A stretch of DNA of 52,355 bases from Nitrospira sp. CG24B (GCA_002869845.2 NEWS02000004.1:1136276-1188630), one strand, 5' to 3'. Shown: positions 33,269 through 42,809, counted from the stretch's first letter. Notes: generated from the letters alone by a model not told the origin. Made by a program: numbers and translations.

Positions 33269-36157
33269 ATGACCCGATTTTCAGCGTCTCCTTCATTGAA
33301 CCAATCTTCGCCAGTTGTTACCATATTTGGTCAGCCACCATTAGGAACCATCGCTGTGCCCAACCCTCTGCCCTCCAAACCCTCAACTGATCACCTCATC
33401 ATCGAGGGGGCGCGGCAGAATAATCTGAAGAACGTCTCCCTGCAGATCCCTCACAATCAGGTGACGGCGATCACCGGCGTGTCGGGATCCGGCAAATCCT
33501 CGCTCGCGTTCGACACGATCTTTGCCGAAGGTCAGTGGCGGTATGTCGAATCGCTCTCGACCTATGCCCGCATGTTCCTCGATAAGGTGGCTCGACCCGA
33601 TGTGGACCGTATTCTCAACGTGCGACCAGCCATTGCTATTGAACAGAAAAACCAAGTGCGCACGTCCCGTTCAACGGTTGGGACGACGACGGAAATTGCC
33701 GATCTCCTGCGCCTGCTCTTCGCCAAGATTGGCAAGTCCATCTGTCCTGACTGTAAGCAAGAGGCCCGATCGTTCCAGCCAGACAGTGTGGCAGACGACC
33801 TCCTCACACGATGGCCCGAGGCCAGAGCCATGGTGCTGTTTCCCATTGCGACGCCATCGGCTAAAGCAGAGGCCACGTGTATCCAGTCACTCCTGACGCG
33901 TGGGTTTGCCAGGCTCAAAGCACACGACGAGATCGTCGATCTGCACGAGGCCGGCCGGCCTCGGCTCCATCAATCTCACTCGCTCCACATCGTCCTCGAT
34001 CGCTTGGTCATCAGAGACGACAATCGCACTCGTCTCGTCGAAGCAGTGGAAACAGCCTTTCGCGAAGGAGAGGGCCGCTGCTCGATCGACCTCATCGGTC
34101 ATGGGCAGCACTCGTACAGCACGCAATTCCTCTGTCAGAAATGCGGGCGAACCTTCGAACCGCTGCGGCCGGTTCTCTTTTCGTTCAACCATCCGCTTGG
34201 GGCCTGTCCCGAATGCAAAGGCTTTGGCAATGTGCTGCGGTATGACCCCGAGCTGGTCATTCCCGACCAAGCCAAGTCACTTGCCGATGGAGCGGTGGAA
34301 CCCTGGAGCAAGCCCAGCTCCGCCTGGTGGCAGAAACAGATGATCACTGCGATGAAGCGGAAAGGCATCGATACCACGATCCCGTTCACATCGCTTCCCA
34401 AGGAGACCCAGCAACTGCTTTGGGAAGGAGACAAATCCTTCGACGGGATCAACGAGTTCTTCGAGCACCTGGAAGGCAAGCGGTACAAACTCCATGTCCG
34501 TGTCTTCCTCAGCCGCTACCGCACGCCTTTCGATTGTCCTGGTTGCCATGGCAGCCGCCTGAAGCCGGACGCGCTGTTCGTCAAAATCACCGATGCCGAT
34601 ATTCATGCGACGACGGAACGGACCGTCGAGAGTCTTTCAGGATGGGTAGACTCCTTACCCCTCTCGCCCACTGAGCAAGCGATCGCCGCAGATATTCTCC
34701 GTCAGCTCACGGCCAAACTGAGCTTCCTCCAACGAGTCGGCCTTGGGTATCTGACGCTCAACCGGCAGACGAAAACGCTGTCCGGTGGTGAGGCGCAACG
34801 AGTCGCGCTGGCAAATCAACTGGGCTCTCGACTCGTTGGCACACTCTACGTCCTCGACGAACCGACGATTGGCCTTCATCCAAGGGATACCGACCTCCTC
34901 GCCGAGATCCTTCACGATCTTGCCGATACCGGAAACACCGTCGTGGTCGTTGAGCATGACCGACGCATGATCGAATCCGCCGACTACATCGTTGAACTCG
35001 GTCCTCACTCCGGTGAAAAGGGCGGCGAGATTGTCTGTGCGGCACCAGCCAATGAATTCATCCAGGACCGTCGTCCCACAACGGCTCGATACTTGCGAGG
35101 CGAAGACCGCATTCCCCTGCCCGTCAAGCGACGACCCGGCAACGGCAAGATGCTGGTGATGGCCGGCGTGGCTGAACATAACCTGAAAGACCTGTCCGTT
35201 CGGATTCCCCTCGGCATGCTCGTGTGTGTCACCGGCGTCTCCGGCTCTGGCAAAAGTACATTGGTCGAAGACACTCTCTACCGCGCCGTGGCCCGCGCAT
35301 TTCGTGTGGACTCCCTTCCCATGGGGCGCTTCAAGGCCATCAAAGGCATCGAGCACCTCAAAGGCATCAAGTTGATCGACCAACAGCCGATCGGGCGTAC
35401 TCCTCGCTCCAATCCTGTGACGTACCTCAAAGCCTTCGATGAGATCCGCCAGCTGTTTGCTTCTGAACGGGACGCGCTCAAGCGAGGATTCACGCCAGGC
35501 CACTTTTCGTTTAATGCCTCTGGCGGTCGCTGTGAACGCTGCGAAGGCAGCGGTGTGGAAAAGTTAGAAATGTATTTCTTCGAGGATATCTACGCACCCT
35601 GCGAGGTCTGTGACGGCAAGCGCTTCAAACCGGAGGTCCTGAAGATTCGTTACCAGGGCAAGAATATCTCCGATGTGCTCGGCATGACCGTGGAGGAGGC
35701 GCTCTCCTTCTTCACGGGAGCGCCAAAACTACAGGAGCGGTTGCATCTTCTCACCTCCATCGGCCTGGGGTATTTACGCTTGGGCCAATCGGCCACCACA
35801 CTCTCCGGCGGCGAAGCCCAGCGACTGAAAATCGCCGCCGAGCTGAAGGACAGCAGCGCGAAAGATGTCCTCTATGTCATGGATGAGCCAACGACGGGCT
35901 TGCACTTTGACGACATCAAGAAGCTCCTCACCGTTCTTCACAAACTCGTGAACGCCGGCAACACCCTGGTGGTCGTCGAGCACAACCTCGACGTCATCAA
36001 ATCCGCCGACTGGATCATCGATCTCGGCCCTGAAGGCGGCGCAGCGGGCGGACAGATCGTGGCGGAAGGAAGACCGGAACAGGTGGCGAAAGTGGCCGCG
36101 TCACATACAGGACGATTCCTCACAAACGCCTTAGCGAGAGCATCTTCCATAGATTGA
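33269..36157 (+). CDS. uvrA: UvrABC excinuclease subunit A
   Basis: A UvrA of up to 962 residues, the damage-sensing ATPase of nucleotide excision repair. It has two ABC domains: Walker [15 protein letters not shown] and [14 protein letters not shown], signatures [12 protein letters not shown] and [12 protein letters not shown], and two zinc modules, CxxC around [13 protein letters not shown] and the one in [27 protein letters not shown]. The first 30 residues are not typical for UvrA. A GTG at 33356 with TAGGA upstream would give a 933-residue protein of more usual start. The last 70 codons are present a second time after the vapBC pair at 36872-37089. Convergent neighbours: none; the DUF2235 copy 3 lies upstream in the other orientation. 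Confidence 0.95.
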   Translation: MTRFSASPSLNQSSPVVTIFGQPPLGTIAVPNPLPSKPSTDHLIIEGARQNNLKNVSLQIPHNQVTAITGVSGSGKSSLAFDTIFAEGQWRYVESLSTYARMFLDKVARPDVDRILNVRPAIAIEQKNQVRTSRSTVGTTTEIADLLRLLFAKIGKSICPDCKQEARSFQPDSVADDLLTRWPEARAMVLFPIATPSAKAEATCIQSLLTRGFARLKAHDEIVDLHEAGRPRLHQSHSLHIVLDRLVIRDDNRTRLVEAVETAFREGEGRCSIDLIGHGQHSYSTQFLCQKCGRTFEPLRPVLFSFNHPLGACPECKGFGNVLRYDPELVIPDQAKSLADGAVEPWSKPSSAWWQKQMITAMKRKGIDTTIPFTSLPKETQQLLWEGDKSFDGINEFFEHLEGKRYKLHVRVFLSRYRTPFDCPGCHGSRLKPDALFVKITDADIHATTERTVESLSGWVDSLPLSPTEQAIAADILRQLTAKLSFLQRVGLGYLTLNRQTKTLSGGEAQRVALANQLGSRLVGTLYVLDEPTIGLHPRDTDLLAEILHDLADTGNTVVVVEHDRRMIESADYIVELGPHSGEKGGEIVCAAPANEFIQDRRPTTARYLRGEDRIPLPVKRRPGNGKMLVMAGVAEHNLKDLSVRIPLGMLVCVTGVSGSGKSTLVEDTLYRAVARAFRVDSLPMGRFKAIKGIEHLKGIKLIDQQPIGRTPRSNPVTYLKAFDEIRQLFASERDALKRGFTPGHFSFNASGGRCERCEGSGVEKLEMYFFEDIYAPCEVCDGKRFKPEVLKIRYQGKNISDVLGMTVEEALSFFTGAPKLQERLHLLTSIGLGYLRLGQSATTLSGGEAQRLKIAAELKDSSAKDVLYVMDEPTTGLHFDDIKKLLTVLHKLVNAGNTLVVVEHNLDVIKSADWIIDLGPEGGAAGGQIVAEGRPEQVAKVAASHTGRFLTNALARASSID
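35942..36146 (+). repeat. uvrA 3' end, copy A of a direct repeat
   Basis: This stretch of the intact uvrA is repeated at 36872-37076. The first 80 bases (35942-36021 and 36872-36951) are identical; beyond that identity drops to roughly 75-80 percent, mostly at third codon positions. The sharp change suggests a recombination joint between two diverged uvrA alleles. Confidence 0.92.
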
Positions 36158-36172
36158 GAAGTCTCTGAGGCC

Positions 36173-36237
36173 TTGCCGTGTAACAATATGATTGTTTATA
36201 CTGTCCATGTACATCGCATGTACATTTTGGAGGGGCC
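36173..36237 (+). promoter_or_regulatory. vapBC promoter and operator
   Basis: TTGCCG (36173-36178) and TATACT (36197-36202) with 18 bases between form a plausible promoter. Just downstream, over the likely transcription start, are two copies of the palindrome ATGTACAT (36207-36214 and 36218-36225) separated by CGC, which together make a larger symmetric site. This is a typical place for repression by a VapB/VapC complex. GGAGG precedes the vapB ATG. Confidence 0.75.
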
Positions 36238-36441
36238 ATGACTACTGCGCTGAAGCACAAGCACCTCGTATTGGATCAGCGAAAGATCGATGCTGCAAAG
36301 CGATATTTCGGAGTTACCTCCGAGCAGGAAGCGATTGATAAGGCACTCTCTCTCCTGATTGAGGAACAACGACTGAGTAAGGCGCTTCGACCTCTGAAAG
36401 GAATTTTGAAAGGCGACGACCGACCATGGCCTTACCGATAG
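36238..36441 (+). CDS. vapB: VapB-type antitoxin
   Basis: A 67-residue protein whose first 45 residues resemble the ribbon-helix-helix antitoxins (LVLDQRKIDAAKRYFGVTSEQEAIDKALSLLIEE), followed by a C-terminal toxin-binding tail ([15 protein letters not shown]). It overlaps the toxin gene by 16 bases. It should neutralise VapC and repress the operon at the ATGTACAT sites. Confidence 0.85.
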   Translation: MTTALKHKHLVLDQRKIDAAKRYFGVTSEQEAIDKALSLLIEEQRLSKALRPLKGILKGDDRPWPYR

Positions 36442-36860
36442 GTGGCAAGGTCCTCCTCGATACGAATGTCTTCATCGATTTCTTAAGAGCAGATAGACAC
36501 ACAGAATGGGTCTTGGGTGGACATGGGAGTGTTCTGCGGTTCATCTCAGCCATTGTTCTACTTGAACTTCGGCTCGGCGCAGACACACCAAGGCGCAAGA
36601 AAGCCATTGACCGACTTCAACACGCATTCTCTTCCGAACGCACTCTCGGCCTGACGCCTACAGTTCTTGATCGAGCTGGGCGGCTCTTTCGAGCCATGTA
36701 TGGAAACGCGTCAGGATTACGCGACCGGCTTGGGCCCATGAATGATGTTCTCATCGCTCTCACAGCAAGAGAAATCGGCGCAACCGTCGTGACCAGCAAC
36801 GTACTAGAATTTCGGCGAATCGCAGCGAAAGTCTCAGGCCTTAAGATTGTTGAACCCTAA
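36426..36860 (+). CDS. vapC: VapC-type PIN-domain toxin ribonuclease
   Basis: A 144-residue PIN-domain protein. The acidic metal site is visible: Asp12 in LLDTNVFID, Glu47 in LLELRLG and Asp107 in [10 protein letters not shown]; the fourth position has Asn125 (TSNVLEF) where many members have Asp. Family members cut tRNA or rRNA when freed from the antitoxin. The gene overlaps vapB and ends 12 bases before the second copy of the uvrA 3' end. Confidence 0.9.
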   Translation: MALPIGGKVLLDTNVFIDFLRADRHTEWVLGGHGSVLRFISAIVLLELRLGADTPRRKKAIDRLQHAFSSERTLGLTPTVLDRAGRLFRAMYGNASGLRDRLGPMNDVLIALTAREIGATVVTSNVLEFRRIAAKVSGLKIVEP

Positions 36861-36871
36861 CTACTCTCTCC

Positions 36872-37089
36872 AGAAACTCGTGAACGCCGGCAACACCCTG
36901 GTGGTCGTCGAGCACAACCTCGACGTCATCAAATCCGCCGACTGGATCATCGACCTCGGCCCCGAAGGAGGTGCTGCTGGTGGTCAGATCGTGGCGGAAG
37001 GCCGTCCTGAGCAAGTCGCTACAGTGACGGCGTCACATACCGGGCAATTCTTGGCGGATGCACTCAAGCCAGAACCTCCCAGCGCATGA
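36872..37089 (+). pseudogene. Second copy of the uvrA 3' end
   Basis: Encodes the last 70 or so residues of a UvrA ([23 protein letters not shown], then a diverged tail ending [10 protein letters not shown]). It has no UvrA sequence before it; a frame could start at 36847 inside the end of vapC but would make no sensible product. The end differs from that of the intact gene (ALARASSID), so it comes from another uvrA allele or is the original end displaced by the inserted segment. Confidence 0.9.
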
Positions 37090-37142
37090 GGCGCGGCGAA
37101 CTGAGCGTCCGCCACGGCCTCGATGCGTGAGTTAAAGAAATG

Positions 37143-38150
37143 CTATTCGACGACCTTCTCCATTGTATTGATACTCACATGCGGCCATTGAATCGGACCG
37201 GGGCAGCAGCCGGGAGGCAAACCATCCACGCGTGGGAAGAAGTCCAGCATCACTAACTGTGAATATTGCAGACGGAGCTTCGGCTTCTTATACTTATCTT
37301 TCTCCGCCAATTCCTGGATCCAAAATGTGGACTTCACGACGGTCGCATTGGCCTGCCTCACGACAAAAGGAATGTTGACCACACCACCCGTCGGATGCGT
37401 CGAGTCAACATCAAGGACCGTCGTCTTCACAATATCCACCCCTTGATTCGCAGCTTCAAGCAGATCGTTTGGGCTCACGGGGTTGAACAAACCCTTAAAA
37501 AAATTGTCATTAAAATGCTTGTACGGAGCCAGATAGGGATTCTTGAGATCTTGATCGACCCCGATCGGCAAACCACTAATATCAGGGATGCTTGATGCAC
37601 CCGAGTGTTCACTGCTTCGACCTAAGGCTAACACCGAATCACCATGGGGAATCGTTGCGAGCCGCCCAATATTCAGGCCGTCCGTGATGCCGTTAATCAT
37701 ATGCAGCCACAAGCCCGGCTCATGGTGAATGGTACTGCCATCTGGAGGTCTCACCGTGCTTTGGGGGAAATCATCAGAAGCAATTTGTGTGATCCTCTGT
37801 TGATAATCCAACGCCACGAGAAACTGATCAGTATTAGCAGGAGCCCCCGGAGCGAGGCGGACACCACGATTCGGCACGGCCTTATCGACTAGAGTAAACT
37901 CAAGTTCTTCATTGTATTGATTCACCAGCAACCGATAATTGAGGGGGAAAGGGACACCCGGCGGCGGCGCCACAAAGGGCAGCGCGATCATATTCCACCC
38001 GCGGCCTGGCAAATTTGGCAGGTTCGCCCATCTCCCGGGAAGAAGCTGTAACGGTCCAAGTTCCGGGTCATTCGTCTTAGGTTTTTCAAGCCGTCGCGTT
38101 TTATTATCGAGCTTTGCCGGTTCCGTTTTCATCGTCTTAAAATCTGTCAT
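37143..38150 (-). CDS. Hypothetical protein, probable soluble beta-rich protein
   Basis: A 335-residue protein, no signal peptide or membrane segment. The sequence LLPGRWANLPNLPGRGWNMIALPFVAPPPG and later HHEPGLWLHM suggest a lipocalin-like or heme-binding beta-barrel type fold (G-x-W motif near the start of the barrel), but I cannot assign a family. Composition is rich in Pro and Asn. Single gene with 580 bases of non-coding sequence upstream. Confidence 0.75.
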   Translation of the reverse strand: MTDFKTMKTEPAKLDNKTRRLEKPKTNDPELGPLQLLPGRWANLPNLPGRGWNMIALPFVAPPPGVPFPLNYRLLVNQYNEELEFTLVDKAVPNRGVRLAPGAPANTDQFLVALDYQQRITQIASDDFPQSTVRPPDGSTIHHEPGLWLHMINGITDGLNIGRLATIPHGDSVLALGRSSEHSGASSIPDISGLPIGVDQDLKNPYLAPYKHFNDNFFKGLFNPVSPNDLLEAANQGVDIVKTTVLDVDSTHPTGGVVNIPFVVRQANATVVKSTFWIQELAEKDKYKKPKLRLQYSQLVMLDFFPRVDGLPPGCCPGPIQWPHVSINTMEKVVE

Positions 38151-38730
38151 CGTAGAATCCCCTTTTCGTTATACTGTAAGTGCATTAACTTGCGACCACT
38201 GATATGTGCCGATCCATGATCTGAAGTGAACCGCACAATGACCTCCTTTCCGCAATTCACGTAATCTGATATGGACAACGCTTGAGCCAGCAGATATTGC
38301 TTGCAGCTCGACTCGCTCACTCGCATCTGTTAACAGCAGGGAACAGCAAGCGAGATGCCAGCAGTAAATCAGAGGAGTAAAACATCGGAGAGGTCGCACA
38401 CAATCTCTTTACTTTCAGCCTCATAGACCTCATTGCATTTCAAAGCACCGTGCAGCACGTTTCTCAAACGTCAATGCATGTATCAAATGAGATTCATCAG
38501 GTGTATCGAATCCGATAACAGAAGATGACAACCAGCCATGCACGCATGGTCATCTCTGACTGGTTTTGGAACTAGCGAAACATCCAGCCCGGAAATAAAA
38601 ATGTACTAGGCTACAGAATGTAGGTGAGCGGTATGATCGAAGAGAGCACGATGTGTCGGCGCACTCCAGGCTTATCAGCCTGGATCAGCGATGCAGGATT
38701 GTACAACTTTGAGTCACTGCTGACGGTAGG
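38151..38730. other. Intergenic region, no gene seen
   Basis: 580 bases between two minus-strand genes, lower in GC than the surroundings. Short open frames show no recognisable protein sequence. An imperfect hairpin around 38526-38552 (GATGAC / GTCATC arms around CATGC / GCATG) might be part of a terminator or regulator, with no T run next to it. Confidence 0.4.
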
Positions 38731-40110
38731 CTATACCTCTGACTTATCAGTTTTCTGCTTAGGCTGTTCATCTTCCAGCCTCTTGTGCAAATACTTTTTG
38801 CTGAACGTGGTGATGCCAAAGGCAAGTCCGATGGCGATGGGGACAAACACCGCTGAGGCAATATTCGCATTGTTGAGCCAGCCAATTTCAGAGAGTCCCT
38901 TGAAGACGTATCCAGCCAGCCCAGCCACATAATAGGCGATGACGATGACCGACAATCCCTCAACGGTATGCTGTAGCAGCACTTGGCTCTTCGTTGTCTT
39001 GTCGACGCTTTTAAGCAGTGCGAGGTTCTGCGCCTCCAAGATTAAGTCGATGCGGGTGCGAATGATGGTAATGATGCCCTCAAACCCGTTTCGTAACGTG
39101 TCGATGCGACGCAAGAGCTGTTGGTGCCCTTCCGCCACACCAGTAATACCGCTCAACACATAATCGGAGATGGGGCGATAGGACTCCATGGGGTGCTCGG
39201 CAAGAGACGCCAGCGTCGTATGCACGATCTTGTCATAGGGAAGCGACGCAGACAATTCGAAATGCAAGGTGCCCGCCATGCGGTTGGTTTTCAAGAGATC
39301 CTGCGTGAGGGTATTCAACCAGCGTTGCAACGTCTGGGAATCAGCGTGTCCGATGTGGCTCGTGATGATCTCGCGCTGTTTCAGATGAACCTGCTCGAAC
39401 TTATAGACCTGATCGACGGCGGCGGAGAACAGCGGTTTCTGCATCAGCAGCAAATGATAGTAGGTCTCGATCCGGACAATGGCATCGATAATGTCTTTCA
39501 GACGCGAGGGATCGCCTTGCGACGGCCCAACACTGACCCAGTACCGCTCTCGCTCTTGATCATCCGGTGTAAAACTTGTTGCCACACAGGTCTGCTCATT
39601 GAAGATTCGGCTGCCGTACAAAACCGGGCCAGGCATCAGGCCTCGCAGCTCGTGACGAGGCGGGAGCATGCCCGCCGTCAGCAGAATGTCCAAACGGCAG
39701 ACCACCGTCCCAAGCGGCTCCACGGGAAACGCGAACTCTGGAAACGTCAGCGGCCCAAAAGTCGGCGCGCCGTTCGCTTGCGACGGCAGGTGCCAGAGCT
39801 GGTAATTATAGTATTCCGTATGGGCTTGCCAGATGAGGATGAGCCGATCGCCGTGTTCCGATTCCTTCACACCGTAGCCGAAATTCTCCCTGACGTAGGC
39901 CGCCTCGGCAGAAATCTTAAGATGTCTCAATAGCGACTGGAATTCCACCCGACTGGCTGGACGCTGTGTCGGCGGGTCGGACATCCGAAAGGCTTTATAG
40001 TGCACATGGGCCGGGGCCCGCAGCCATCTCCCGATCGGCTGGTGCGGGCGTTCGTGTAACTTTCTCAACAAGGCCTCGGCTCCTGGCCGAGACGTATCTG
40101 GCTGATTCAC
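38731..40110 (-). CDS. DUF3422 family membrane-anchored protein
   Basis: A 459-residue protein. The N-terminal 380 residues are soluble and contain the family-type blocks LHERPHQPIGRWLRAPAHVHYKAF, WQAHTEYYNYQLW, DDQERERYWVSVG and ISDYVLSGITGVAEG; near the end are two membrane helices (VIVIAYYVAGLAGYVF and ASAVFVPIAIGLAFGITTF). This matches DUF3422, a family of unknown function. The C-terminal tail is Lys-rich. Confidence 0.9.
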   Translation of the reverse strand: MNQPDTSRPGAEALLRKLHERPHQPIGRWLRAPAHVHYKAFRMSDPPTQRPASRVEFQSLLRHLKISAEAAYVRENFGYGVKESEHGDRLILIWQAHTEYYNYQLWHLPSQANGAPTFGPLTFPEFAFPVEPLGTVVCRLDILLTAGMLPPRHELRGLMPGPVLYGSRIFNEQTCVATSFTPDDQERERYWVSVGPSQGDPSRLKDIIDAIVRIETYYHLLLMQKPLFSAAVDQVYKFEQVHLKQREIITSHIGHADSQTLQRWLNTLTQDLLKTNRMAGTLHFELSASLPYDKIVHTTLASLAEHPMESYRPISDYVLSGITGVAEGHQQLLRRIDTLRNGFEGIITIIRTRIDLILEAQNLALLKSVDKTTKSQVLLQHTVEGLSVIVIAYYVAGLAGYVFKGLSEIGWLNNANIASAVFVPIAIGLAFGITTFSKKYLHKRLEDEQPKQKTDKSEV

Positions 40111-40321
40111 GTGTGTGTTCTCCCTCTTCGTCTACGCTCTCTCATCCAACTCCACGTTTGACGCGACGATCGCGTCAGGAACCTTGTATCCGAACGATCA
40201 TGCAGACAGGGATGACCTCCGCAACAAGCCACTCTCCCTCACAGCAGAGACGAGCCTAGCACTCGGCGTGGGCACGCTTCAATGATGATGGAGTCGATAT
40301 CGGTCGAGACGCGCGAAGGCT

Positions 40322-40882
40322 TCAGTTGCAGGATGGATCGAAGGGCATGTCGACGTACGGCTGATAGGCTTCGCCCAGCGTGAGAAGAATGTCCCCCCAG
40401 ACACGCGTCGGTTCTTTTTCAAACACTGCCTGCGAATCCGCGGGTAAGGTGATCCATGAGCCGGTTTTCATTTCATTCTCCAGCTGGCCTGGCCCCCACC
40501 CCGAATAGCCAAGATAGGCGCGGAAAGATTCCTTCGTCCCCACACCGGTGAGAATGCGTTCGACCATGCCGACGTCTCCGCCAAGGCACACTCCGTCGAA
40601 CACGTGGTGCGCATTATCCGGAAACTGATCACCCCGGTACAGCAGCATCACTTGATTCGTCTGCACAGGACCACCGGCATAGAGCACATGGGCTGATCCC
40701 TCGAGCACCGGAACCTGAGGCAAGGCCTCAGAGATGGACATGGCCGTCGGACGATTCACGATGACGCCGAGCGCTCCTTCTGATCCATGTTCACACAGCA
40801 ACACAACGGTCTGACGGAAGTTCGGATCGCGGAGGCTTGGTGCCGCGATCAGAAACATCCCTTTACGGAGTTCGGTGTCCAT
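40322..40882 (-). CDS. YqgE/AlgH family protein (UPF0301)
   Basis: A 186-residue protein with the family pattern GMFLIAAPSLRDPNFRQTVVLLCEHGSEGALGVIVNRP, VLYAGGPVQTNQVMLLYR and YLGYSGWGPGQLENEMKTGSW. Once called transcriptional regulator AlgH, but its role is not established. It stands alone between the DUF3422 gene and the nitrilase-family gene. Confidence 0.95.
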   Translation of the reverse strand: MDTELRKGMFLIAAPSLRDPNFRQTVVLLCEHGSEGALGVIVNRPTAMSISEALPQVPVLEGSAHVLYAGGPVQTNQVMLLYRGDQFPDNAHHVFDGVCLGGDVGMVERILTGVGTKESFRAYLGYSGWGPGQLENEMKTGSWITLPADSQAVFEKEPTRVWGDILLTLGEAYQPYVDMPFDPSCN

Positions 40883-40960
40883 AGAGCGAAATCCTACTCT
40901 GCCCAGGCAACTTGCGCAAGCACTGGGCTGCTCTCAGCAGGAAATGATGGTGGAGAGAAT

Positions 40961-41752
40961 TTACATCTTGTACAGCGACGTGCGACGGTCGCGAAGCAGA
41001 TCGTTGTAGCGATTCAAACTCTTGTTGCGGGCTTGTGCCGGGTCAATCTCAACGATCGTCAGCTCTTCTTGGTCATGAGACGCCCGATGTTGAATCACCC
41101 CCTTCGGGGTAACCACCTCGCTCTGGCCGATATAGGTCAACCGCTCTTTTCCACCTCGTGCCTCGCTCCCGATGCGATTGCACGTCACAGCAAACACTCG
41201 ATTTTCGAGACACCGCACGGGCATGGAATCCGGGCAGTTCGGCAAGACCAGATTGGAGGGATGACAAATGATCTCGGCCCCCTGCATCGCTAAGGTGCGT
41301 GCCGCCTCCGGGTAGTACCAATCGAAACAAATCATGATCCCGATCTTTGCAGCTCCGATGTCCCACACAAGAAATCCAGAGTCGCCGGGCGTGAAGTATT
41401 GTGTCTCTTCGAAAAAGAGATGGGTCTTCCGATAGCATCCCAGAAAACCAGACGGTCCCACGACCACGGCGGAGTTGTAGCACCGAGAACCGGATCGCTC
41501 AGGCAGTCCCGCCACAAGGTGCAGCTTGCGGCGTTTCGCGATGTCGACCAGACAACGGACCGTGGGGCCATCAGGAACCGGTTCAGCAAGCTGATACGCT
41601 TCCTGCTGTGAAAGAAACTGATAGCCCGACGCGAACAACTCCGGCAGCACGATGAGGTCCGCATCCGCCCGGTCAAGCGTGGCCGTAACCATCTCCAGAT
41701 TCTTGGCCACCGCACCGAACTGTGAGTCGAATTGGTAAAACCCGACGCGCAT
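40961..41752 (-). CDS. Carbon-nitrogen hydrolase (nitrilase superfamily)
   Basis: A 263-residue enzyme with the catalytic triad Glu38 (VLPELF), Lys109 (CYRKTHLF) and Cys142 (MICFDWYYPE), the nitrilase-superfamily arrangement. Members hydrolyse amides or nitriles; the substrate of this one cannot be told from sequence, though the pattern is closest to predicted amidohydrolases such as N-carbamoyl-type or omega-amidase relatives. It lies downstream of smbP on the same strand, with a strong hairpin in between. Confidence 0.92.
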   Translation of the reverse strand: MRVGFYQFDSQFGAVAKNLEMVTATLDRADADLIVLPELFASGYQFLSQQEAYQLAEPVPDGPTVRCLVDIAKRRKLHLVAGLPERSGSRCYNSAVVVGPSGFLGCYRKTHLFFEETQYFTPGDSGFLVWDIGAAKIGIMICFDWYYPEAARTLAMQGAEIICHPSNLVLPNCPDSMPVRCLENRVFAVTCNRIGSEARGGKERLTYIGQSEVVTPKGVIQHRASHDQEELTIVEIDPAQARNKSLNRYNDLLRDRRTSLYKM

Positions 41753-41770
41753 GACATCCCTTTCTTCATA

Positions 41771-41807
41771 CCAGAACGGGCAGGGATTGCGTCCCTGCCC
41801 GTTCTGG
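41771..41807 (-). terminator. Strong hairpin between smbP and the nitrilase-family gene
   Basis: A perfect 16-bp stem (CCAGAACGGGCAGGGA with its complement) and a five-base loop. There is no long T run on the minus strand, so it may attenuate or stabilise smbP mRNA rather than end transcription completely. The core of the same hairpin occurs again at 42299-42325. Confidence 0.75.
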
Positions 41808-41833
41808 AAAACACTCTCGTGGGGCGCAGCCGA

Positions 41834-42184
41834 CTACTTGACTTCAGCCAGGTGCGTAGCCCCACCACTCGCGTGTTCGGTACAGGCCTCCGCATGGCCG
41901 GCCTTCCCGTGTTTTACCGCCTCGGTCAGATGCTTGAGCCCTTCATCCAAATGAGAATTTTTCGCTCCTGCGGCCATCGCATGCTTGAGCGCCTCTTCCG
42001 CATGCTGCACACAGGCATCGGCATGGCCTTCTTTTCCATGTGATGCGGCACCTCGTGCATGCTCGACGGCTTCGCTCACATGCGGATTGGCAGCGGCAAG
42101 CGCTGAACCACTCAGCACTGGTGCGCCAAGCAACAGGCCAAATCCGAATACGAACATCGCACTACGACAGATTCTTCTCATCAT
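41834..42184 (-). CDS. smbP: Small histidine-rich metal-binding protein SmbP, copy 1
   Basis: A 116-residue exported protein: signal peptide (FGFGLLLGAPVLSGSALA), then a helical bundle built on repeats with regularly spaced His and Glu/Asp (VEHARGAASHGKEGHADACVQHAEEALKHA, then LKHLTEAVKHGKAGHAEACTEHA in blocks). This matches SmbP of Nitrosomonas, a periplasmic four-helix protein that binds copper and other divalent metals. A role in copper handling is likely. Two Cys are also conserved. ATG with AAGGAGG upstream. Confidence 0.9.
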   Translation of the reverse strand: MMRRICRSAMFVFGFGLLLGAPVLSGSALAAANPHVSEAVEHARGAASHGKEGHADACVQHAEEALKHAMAAGAKNSHLDEGLKHLTEAVKHGKAGHAEACTEHASGGATHLAEVK

Positions 42185-42241
42185 GGCTGCCTCCTTGATG
42201 GTGGAAGATACAAAGTTTCCGCTTGAAGACTTCTCGAATTC

Positions 42242-42271
42242 ACCTTACACAGCATGTCTCGAAACTGTCAA
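42242..42271 (-). promoter_or_regulatory. smbP copy 1 promoter
   Basis: On the minus strand TTGACA (42271-42266) and TAAGGT (42247-42242) with 18 bases between, followed by the shared block GAATTC. The same boxes and spacing are found before smbP copy 2, and the similarity of both upstream regions continues into a duplicated piece of the sulfurtransferase gene end. Confidence 0.75.
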
Positions 42272-42298
42272 GAAGGCTTGGAGGCTTGATCAAATCCA

Positions 42299-42325
42299 AC
42301 GGGCAGGGATTGTGTCCCTGCCCGT
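42299..42325 (-). terminator. Hairpin downstream of smbP copy 2
   Basis: A perfect 11-bp stem (ACGGGCAGGGA with its complement) and five-base loop, the same core as at 41771-41807. On the minus strand no long T run follows. It marks the joint between the two duplicated units. Confidence 0.7.
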
Positions 42326-42374
42326 CTGAAAACTCGCTGACCGCTGAAAGACATCAGCGACAAACCCTACTGCG

Positions 42375-42722
42375 TTACTTTACTTCAGCCAAATGCGTCG
42401 CGCCGCCATCTGCATGTTCCGTGCATGCATCGGCATGTCCGGCCTTGCCATGTTTCACAGCTTCCGTTAGGTGTTTGATCCCTTCCATCAAATGGGGATT
42501 TTTCAGTCCAGCAGCCGTCGCATGTTTGAGGGCTTCACTCGCATGCTCAACACAGGCATCCGCATGCCCTTCTTTCCCATGTGATGCGGCGCCTCTCGCG
42601 TGTTCGACCGCTTCAGCCACATGCTTGTCGCCGGCGAGCGCTAAACCCGTCAGCACCGGCACGCCAACCAATACACCAAGTCCGAACACCAACATCGCAC
42701 TACGACAGATTCTTCTCATCAT
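42375..42722 (-). CDS. smbP: Small histidine-rich metal-binding protein SmbP, copy 2
   Basis: A 115-residue paralogue of the preceding protein with the same signal peptide type (FGLGVLVGVPVLTGLALA) and the same His/Glu pattern (KHVAEAVEHARGAASHGKEGHADACVEHASEAL in blocks). The two copies differ at many positions but keep all metal-binding His of the repeats and the two Cys. Both genes have the same promoter layout, so they are probably expressed together, though each can be regulated alone. Confidence 0.9.
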   Translation of the reverse strand: MMRRICRSAMLVFGLGVLVGVPVLTGLALAGDKHVAEAVEHARGAASHGKEGHADACVEHASEALKHATAAGLKNPHLMEGIKHLTEAVKHGKAGHADACTEHADGGATHLAEVK

Positions 42723-42779
42723 GGCTGCCTCCTTGATGGTTGAAGATGCGAACTTTTACGTTGAAAAATACTTGAATTC

Positions 42780-42809
42780 ACCTTACACAGCGTTCCGCAA
42801 GACTGTCAA
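42780..42809 (-). promoter_or_regulatory. smbP copy 2 promoter, overlapping the sulfurtransferase stop
   Basis: TTGACA (42809-42804) and TAAGGT (42785-42780), spacer 18. The -35 box contains the TGA stop codon of the sulfurtransferase gene (42808-42806). This explains why the duplicated unit that produced smbP copy 1 also carries a piece of that gene end. Confidence 0.75.

Noticed and set aside
34655..35503. Long open frame on the minus strand inside uvrA
   Set aside because: It lies opposite a clearly conserved gene; high GC and codon bias of uvrA explain the open antisense frame, and the translation has no protein-like motif.
38169..38399. Open frame of 76 codons in the 38.2-38.7 kb gap
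   Set aside because: No motif, no ribosome binding site, Cys/Leu-rich start that does not form a usual signal peptide.
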